Below are positions 59,976 through 64,000 of a DNA stretch of 64,000 bases, piece by piece. Source of the stretch: Lutjanus erythropterus (lineage: Eukaryota; Chordata; Actinopteri; Lutjaniformes; Lutjanidae); assembly GCA_020091685.1 (NCBI GenBank), contig CM034595.1, forward strand, positions 43,112,351 to 43,176,350. The letters run 5' to 3'. A program made the position numbers and the translations under genes. How positions within the stretch are numbered: the first letter of the stretch is position 1; every line of letters starts with the position of its first letter. The notes beneath the pieces were generated by a model that made no database searches, was not told the DNA's origin, and was given only the letters and a program-made list of their open reading frames with translations.

Positions 59976-61739
59976 AGTTACATGAATTATCTTGGCAAAG
60001 GTGAAGTGCTCACTAACACCAATTTTAACAAGATGGTGACATAATTTAAGAGAAATAAAACTGTCCATAGAACTCAAAGTCCACGAGTCTGAGATTCTTT
60101 TCCACTTCAGCTCATGAAAGATGGCAGCAAAAAACAAAAGTGTTTATATTTTTGTTGAGTATATGTATTCAAAGACTGAACATTTGTCAGGCAAGCTACT
60201 AGAGCATCTTAGGTTCCCAATTTTTCAAGTTTGTCTTAAAACAACAGTCACTCGGGTGCCTGCATGAATATTGAATAAAACAGGTTTTGGTTGCTGTAAA
60301 CATTCCCCTTGTTCCACATACTGTCTATCAAAAAAACTGTCTAATGAGCTTTCACTGTTAGTGATGACAGACAAAACAGACAGTTCTTGCTGTGTGCAAT
60401 ATATTCAAACGTTTATCTGAAGCTATCATGCTATCCTTGCATACTTTATTATGTCTTATGTAAAGCACTTTGAATTGCCTTGAACATATACTAAACTTTA
60501 ACACGCAGGTGATAAAAGATGAGATCTTTATGATCACATTAGAGTCTAATTAGAACAAATATATCCCAGGTAAATGTCTTGCCACTTTAATTTCAGCGTC
60601 TCAGTATGTAACTGACTATGAATACTCTGAACCTGCTAAAGATCTACATTGGACAGTATATTGGCCACGATTTGGCTTTCAAAAACAGTTCAGCGACCTT
60701 TGAGTACAGAGTCAAGACATTTTAAATGAAAGGAACACACTACAGTGAGTTCGGAGGCCATTTCGTGGATGATTTGTTTAACACATTCACATTGTGCCCC
60801 ACAGCAGGTCAGGATTTGCATAGCAACCCCTCCTTCCATTTCCCTTTCCCCTCTTCAGTATTTGGATTGCCATGAAGATAGGCATCTAGTAAACACTGTT
60901 TCAGGAAGAGATGTGTAGGAGGGAGGCAGATGCAGAGGTTGATACAGTACAAACAGCACTATGGAAATGTGAACTCTTACACTGTGATGCAGGCCTGCAC
61001 CATTATAATCAAAGCACTATTTCAGCATTTAATTGAGAGAGTAGTGCATTACATTATAGCTGCAACGGTTAATCAATCAGTTGCCAACTATTAAATTAAT
61101 CGGCAACTATTTTGTTAAGGGATGCATGATATTAGATTTTCTGCCCATATCCAATATGCCAATATTTTCCAAATCATTTTATGACAATACCTATATATGC
61201 ACATATTTTTTCCACCTAGTTGCAGAGAACATCAAGTCTCCCCTGTTGTGGAATAAACAGATGATAGCTCTTAAGATGGACAATTTGTAGTGATGAAGGA
61301 AAGTGGATCCTCATCATTGCAAATAGCAACACTGATATGCATTTCAAATACTCCCGGGGTTTAACACTTTTATTTGCCCTTTCTCAACTTTTACTTGCCC
61401 TTGTACAAGCTGTTTTATTAGTGGTTATTAAATAACAACAAAGACTAAATTACTTTGTCATGTCTAATCAAGGGCTGCAACATCAATAAAATGTAAGGAA
61501 ATAGTGAAAAATCTCCATCCATCTATGAAAAGTTACTCCAGCGATTAATCTATTATCAAAATAGTTTAATTATGGGCAAGTGAGCTGCCACATTTACTTG
61601 CTGGACATGGCGTTGTATTTGACCCAGGCAAGTGGGCAATCCTTATTGTTGAAGCCCTGCCTCCAGACATACTGGTGTGGTGTGTGTGTAATTAAAGCTT
61701 CATAATAAGAGCAGAAATATTGGCATTTTGAGCCCATTT

Positions 61740-61990
61740 CTGCCAATATCAATGGCATTCAGATAATAATAGCATCTCTAATTTTGATGATCAATTAATT
61801 GATATTTAAATTTTTTATGAAATATAATATCTTTGAGTTGTAGACAAAACAAGACATTTTAGGACATCACATTAGGCATTAGGGAGACACTGAACAACAA
61901 TTTTCTTACATTTTATAGACCGAATTAATCAAGAAATATATTGATAGAATAAAAAACCAAGAAAATAATCACTAGTTGCAGCCCTATATT
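61740..61990. repeat. AT-rich 'gctgcaactaatgatta' family copy (reverse end)
   Basis: Contains gatcaattaattgatattta, aaacaagacattttaggaca and ttacattttatagaccg, and ends aataatcactagttgcagcc, the inverted form of the family's start. Confidence 0.65.
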
Positions 61991-62399
61991 ACATGTTTGA
62001 CTTTGTTTGTGTACAAAATGTGCAGAATGGCTGCAGGTGGCTGCTGTAACTATAAACCAACAGAATCAATCCCCTAAAGACCCCCCATCGACTCTCACAG
62101 CTCTGGATAAGAAAGAGCAGGAGCTAAAAAGCCTCGAGTGTGATATAAAAATGTGCTGGCACTCCCAGCTTTCCATTGTGCTTTTGTCTTGGACTCCTGC
62201 AGCTGTGTAGCTTTTGTGTAACACTTACTTTCTCTTATATAATCACTTATCATTGCTGTAGGCAGGCTTGTGGAGTAACAGATTACACATGAGGGGATCA
62301 CATAACCTGGATACAAAAAAGGTAGCTGTATTCCACTATAGTTACACATTTAAAGAAGACGTAATCAGATTACTATCATGCACAGCCCATACACAAGTG

Positions 62400-62672
62400 C
62401 CAATTCTTTTTCATGGCATTTTTAAATGAAAAAATATCAAAATTCTCTGACTTCAGCTTCTTAAATGTGAATATTTTCTGCTTTCTTTACTGCTCTCTGA
62501 CAGTAACCTGAATATTTTTGAGTTGCGGACATAAAACAAGACATTTGAGGACGTCATCTTGGACTTTGACCTTTCTGACATTTCATGGACCAAACAATTA
62601 ATCGATTATTGAGAAAATACTGGAAAGATTAATCAGTGACGAAAATAATCATTAGTTGCAGCCCTAAAAACT
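62400..62672. repeat. AT-rich 'gctgcaactaatgatta' family copy (reverse end)
   Basis: Contains aaaattctctgacttcagct, aaacaagacatttgaggacg and gacatttcatggaccaaaca, and ends gaaaataatcattagttgca with gccct. It is among the least diverged copies in the window. Confidence 0.75.
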
Positions 62673-63310
62673 CTGTATTAGTCTGAACAATGTCACCATA
62701 TTTTATACTGAGATAATCCAAAAGTAATGAAAAGTAATCAAGCTACTTTACTTTTATATTGTGATACTTGGATTGTGTTGCTCAGTACATTTTTTAACAG
62801 GTAATTAGTGACTGTATTGAAATACATTTTTAAAGTCCCCCTCGCAACCCTGGCTGTTGGTTTGTAATTTTGCTTGTTATAACCTAGTTTGCAGCCTGCA
62901 TCAGAGAGGGAACAGACACATGCAAGCCTGCAGGGAAAACAAGTCATAAACAGTGCATTTTATTCCTGACCAACGGCTATCCAGTCATCTGAATGGCTGC
63001 TATTCACTGACTCTGACCACATATGACTGAGGTGTACACAAACATATACAGCTGTAACTAGGTTACAGTTAAGTCACACCCTATAATGCTCCTTTTCTGC
63101 ACAGAAAATGCAGCCATAGGGTGGTGCTGCAGTTATGTTCAGTCCTAATGATAGCTTCTGTCACAGCGTAAGCTACATGATGAGAATAAAGCCTGGCAGT
63201 ATGAGGGCTATAAAAGTTTGTGCGTGCTGACACTCCTATTACAACACACACAGATGACATGAGCTTCCTTTTTATGAGTCACTCAATGACATTAGGGGCC
63301 TGGAAATTTA

Positions 63311-63327
63311 AAAAAAAAAAAAAAAAA
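63311..63327. repeat. Poly-A tract
   Basis: Seventeen or more A in rgl2 intron 1, close to the exon 1 donor. Confidence 0.85.
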
Positions 63328-63382
63328 CGGCGATAAAATGCAAAAAATACTGAAGTGGAAGAGGAATGAGGGAAGCTGTTTT

Positions 63383-63960
63383 TCAACTTACTGCTAGCCG
63401 AGTGTCATTCGCAGCTGTCCAACTGTGCTCAGCTGGATTGAGGCAGCGGCGGCGCTGGGTGACCGCTGGTGCTGCTGGTTCTGTGGCCGGCTCAGCTGAG
63501 GAGAGTCGCACCCATCTGTACCACCACCGCCACCACCGACCGACCGACGACAACGACGAGGGAGCTCCGTCCTCCGCCTCGGCCCCCTCCACCCTCTCAG
63601 TCTCCCCCACTATCAGTATCCACACACCGCCCGTCCGTCCAGACTTCAGCAGCTGATAGCGCACTTTGGTCAAGCTGCAAACTCCCTCCTCCCCTCCTCC
63701 TCTCCTCCTCTCCTCCTCTCCTCTCCTCCTCTCTGTGTCTGTGTGGCGTCGCAGTTCCTGTATGTTGTGCTCTCAGTACGATGGTAACGGCTCCGTCTCT
63801 CTGGGTGACACGGAGATAATGTATACTGTACAGCTTCAGTGACTGCACCGCTCCTCCGGGGACATGTCACTTAAGGGACCGAGGGAGACACATCTCGCGC
63901 ATTTCCGCACGGTCGGCTCGCGCGCACGCGCTTTTCAGTTGCCAGTGACAGTCCTCAAAA
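63383..63960 (-). promoter_or_regulatory. rgl2: rgl2 exon 1 (5' UTR) and GC-rich promoter
   Basis: On the minus strand a consensus donor CTAGCA|GTAAGT ends a GC-rich segment at 63392. Upstream to about 63950 the sequence is rich in CpG (cggcgg, cgaccgacgac, ctcgcgcgcacgcg), with a purine-rich gaggaggagg run at 63685-63732, as expected for a CpG-island promoter. It is the best place for the non-coding first exon of rgl2. The transcription start is not determined. ATGs in this exon are not in phase with MLPR and would act as upstream ORFs. Confidence 0.6.
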
Positions 63961-64000
63961 ACCTGTAACCTTTTCACCTCATGTTACCTAATCCTGACTG

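Larger units (their letters stand above)
56724..63391 (-). other. rgl2 intron 1
   Basis: Contains a diverged tandem duplication (56872-57925), paired LINE fragments (58330-58640, 59440-59745), paired small MITEs (59218-59400, 59775-59975), a mirror-like segment (58686-58930) and two AT-rich repeat copies (61740-61990, 62400-62672). The rest is featureless. Confidence 0.7.

Noticed and set aside
63383-63673. 96-codon minus-strand frame over rgl2 exon 1
   Set aside because: It runs through the donor site and its phase does not continue into MLPR. Arg/Ala/Glu-rich content reflects the GC-rich 5' UTR. At most an upstream ORF.
63469-63819. Plus-strand Pro/Ser-rich frames in the GC-rich promoter
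   Set aside because: The composition (PPPP, SSPP runs) follows from a pyrimidine-rich CpG region; overlapping frames on both strands are open for the same reason.
1-64000. tRNA, rRNA, CRISPR arrays and virus-derived elements
   Set aside because: Scanning by eye for tRNA B-box text, spaced identical repeats, and long terminal repeats with retroviral-type coding gave nothing convincing. The only reverse-transcriptase sequences are LINE-type.

Overview
The window is nuclear DNA from a ray-finned fish, most likely a spiny-rayed teleost. The evidence is two vertebrate genes split into short exons with GT-AG introns, long (CA)n/(TG)n tracts, and interspersed repeats typical of teleosts (an L1-clade LINE, hAT and Tc1/mariner elements, fold-back MITEs, Rex1/L2-like LINE pieces). 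I see no bacterial-type gene, CRISPR array, tRNA or rRNA, and no convincing virus-derived element.

Two complete host genes lie tail to tail. On the + strand (about 1.4-12.1 kb) is dnase2, lysosomal deoxyribonuclease II, in seven exons. Its coding frame joins cleanly to a 374-residue protein (378 if an in-frame ATG in exon 1 is used) with both HxK active-site motifs. Its promoter region carries an E-box close to the lysosomal CLEAR element, a CRE-type site and a TATA-like box. On the - strand (about 63.8 down to 17.7 kb) is rgl2, a Ral guanine-nucleotide exchange factor of the RalGDS family. Seventeen coding exons join to 698 residues with REM, CDC25/RasGEF and C-terminal Ras-association domains; a non-coding first exon lies in a GC-rich region at 63.4-63.9 kb. 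All exon phases agree across both genes. At the left edge 42 bases may be an exon of a third gene on the - strand.

Most remaining sequence is intron or intergenic DNA shaped by transposable elements. Best-defined insertions: an L1 copy at 37.05-40.25 kb, 5'-truncated within ORF2, with 1011 codons open and a 16-base target duplication; an 844-bp hAT derivative at 15.7-16.6 kb with a BED-finger ORF and a perfect 8-base duplication; a hAT MITE nested in a TTAA-flanked MITE in dnase2 intron 6; a decayed Tc1/mariner copy in rgl2 intron 13; three copies of a fold-back element; and a diverged tandem duplication plus paired LINE/MITE copies in rgl2 intron 1.

The two genes have no evident functional link: DNase II degrades DNA in lysosomes, and RGL2 couples Ras/Rap signals to Ral GTPases. 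They share only a convergent position. I did not find a new multi-gene system. The more open questions are a possible alternative first exon and a possible cassette exon in the 13-kb rgl2 intron 2, two perfect short hairpins in rgl2 introns, and the lysosomal-type promoter motif of dnase2.
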